Positions 63,610 through 64,000 of a stretch of DNA of 64,000 nt are shown one piece after another. How positions within the stretch are numbered: position 1 is the first letter of the stretch; each line of letters starts with the position of its first letter. Position numbers and translations under genes: made by a program. The DNA is taken from positions 195,245,741 through 195,309,740 of the forward strand of contig CM041465.1 of NCBI GenBank assembly GCA_023213395.1, in the 5' to 3' direction. The stretch is from Cycas panzhihuaensis (Eukaryota; Cycadophyta). The notes below the pieces were generated by a model. It did no database searches, was not told where the DNA came from, and saw only the letters and a list, made by a program, of their open reading frames with translations.

Positions 63610-64000
63610 GGATGGTAGGGCATACGTGGCATGTAAGCGAGGTTTCCCGTCAACCGCTTCACCTTCTAAGTATGCATCATCTCTCCCCTTCTGCTTCCTT
63701 CTTTTTATGCTCTTATTAGGCATCTATTGTATTTGTATAATAAGTCACACAAAGATCCAAAGGGTAATAAACCAACTACTTGCATTTACTTTGCATATGT
63801 GTGTTACACTTTTGCTTCTATAGGAAAATGACATAATAGGGATTGTACTCCCTCCCTTTTCCTACCTAAACTAAAAGTACCCCTTAGTTGTATTTCACTT
63901 TAGTATGCATATTTAAATGTACACAGAACACCTGTTTTCCTTTCTTTTCTTTGTCTTTTGTTATTAAAAAGGAAAAGAGAGAGAGGGAGCGTAGCTCTTA

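Larger units (their letters stand above)
47221..64000 (+). mobile_element. giant Tat-lineage Ty3/gypsy retrotransposon (3' LTR cut by window end)
   Basis: LTRs of about 2.8 kb (47221-50053; second copy from 61613, truncated by the window) enclose 11.6 kb. Order: LTR, tRNA-Arg-type primer site, gag, protease, RT, degenerate RNase H, integrase (end 56901), antisense PMD gene (59650-57630), sense archaeal-type RNase H (60776-61198), polypurine tract, LTR. From the LTR1 length, about 0.4 kb of the second LTR lies beyond the window, giving roughly 17.2 kb. The separate second RNase H and the antisense gene between integrase and 3' LTR are marks of the Tat lineage. All ORFs carry stops or frameshifts, so this copy is inactive. 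Its GC content is clearly higher than the rest of the window. Confidence 0.92.
61613..64000 (+). repeat. 3' LTR (2388 bp in the window, truncated)
   Basis: It starts TGTTTCACAGCC and is collinear with 47221-49629, including GGGAAGGTAGATAGAAGCAT and GGAAGCCCCTACTTCACTTT. Differences are mostly single-base transitions, with a few indels (for example near 62118). Confidence 0.9.

Overview
The window is repeat-rich, AT-rich nuclear DNA of a land plant, probably a seed plant with a large genome. The evidence is the content: plant-type Ty3/gypsy elements (chromoviruses with a chromodomain; Tat elements with an extra archaeal-type RNase H), a plant LINE with a DUF4283-type ORF1 and an RNase H, a TRIM, a plant mobile domain (PMD) gene, and initiator-tRNA-Met-type primer sites. 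I see no intact host gene, rRNA, tRNA or CRISPR array. The species cannot be told from the sequence.

Layout. 1-3.5 kb: 3' part of a decayed minus-strand chromovirus (RT, RNase H, integrase, chromodomain, PPT, LTR). 3.5-6.7 kb: AT-rich, one LTR-like stretch. 6681-15405: complete LTR retrotransposon (LTRs about 0.24 kb, 5-bp TSD GGGAG) whose interior is half filled by a 4-kb (TA)n-dominated microsatellite bounded by a 55-bp direct repeat. 15.9-20.6 kb: plus-strand chromovirus (gag to chromodomain, PPT, start of 3' LTR). 21.6-25.3 kb: LTR plus primer-site remnants and unrecognised DNA. 25276-31030: full-length minus-strand LINE with poly(A) tail and 16-bp TSD. 31.6-32.7 kb: plus-strand Ty3/gypsy integrase remnant. 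34858-38340: minus-strand LTR element with matching LTRs and TSD TTCTT. 38.3-43.2 kb: AT-rich DNA with one tandem duplication. 43.2-45.9 kb: minus-strand Tat gag-PR-RT fragment interrupted by a 323-bp TRIM (44687-45009, TSD CTTGT). 46.3-46.9 kb: GC-rich LTR-like fragment. 47221 to the window end: a giant Tat element (about 17 kb, LTRs about 2.8 kb, 3' LTR cut by the window end).

The Tat element is the most informative part. In the sense direction it has gag, protease, RT, a degenerate RNase H and integrase, then much further down a separate archaeal-type RNase H ORF with its acidic residues. Between integrase and that RNase H, on the opposite strand, lies a broken gene of about 2 kb with a PMD, a 10-residue coding tandem repeat, an acidic segment, a possible 102-bp intron and a coiled coil.

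All coding sequences are pseudogenes. Their stop codons fall largely where the family has Gln, Trp or Arg (CAG/CAA to TAG/TAA, TGG to TAG, CGA to TGA). That is the signature of deamination of methylated cytosine in silenced plant repeats. The insertions are nested or neighbouring, so the window records successive transposition followed by methylation-driven decay.
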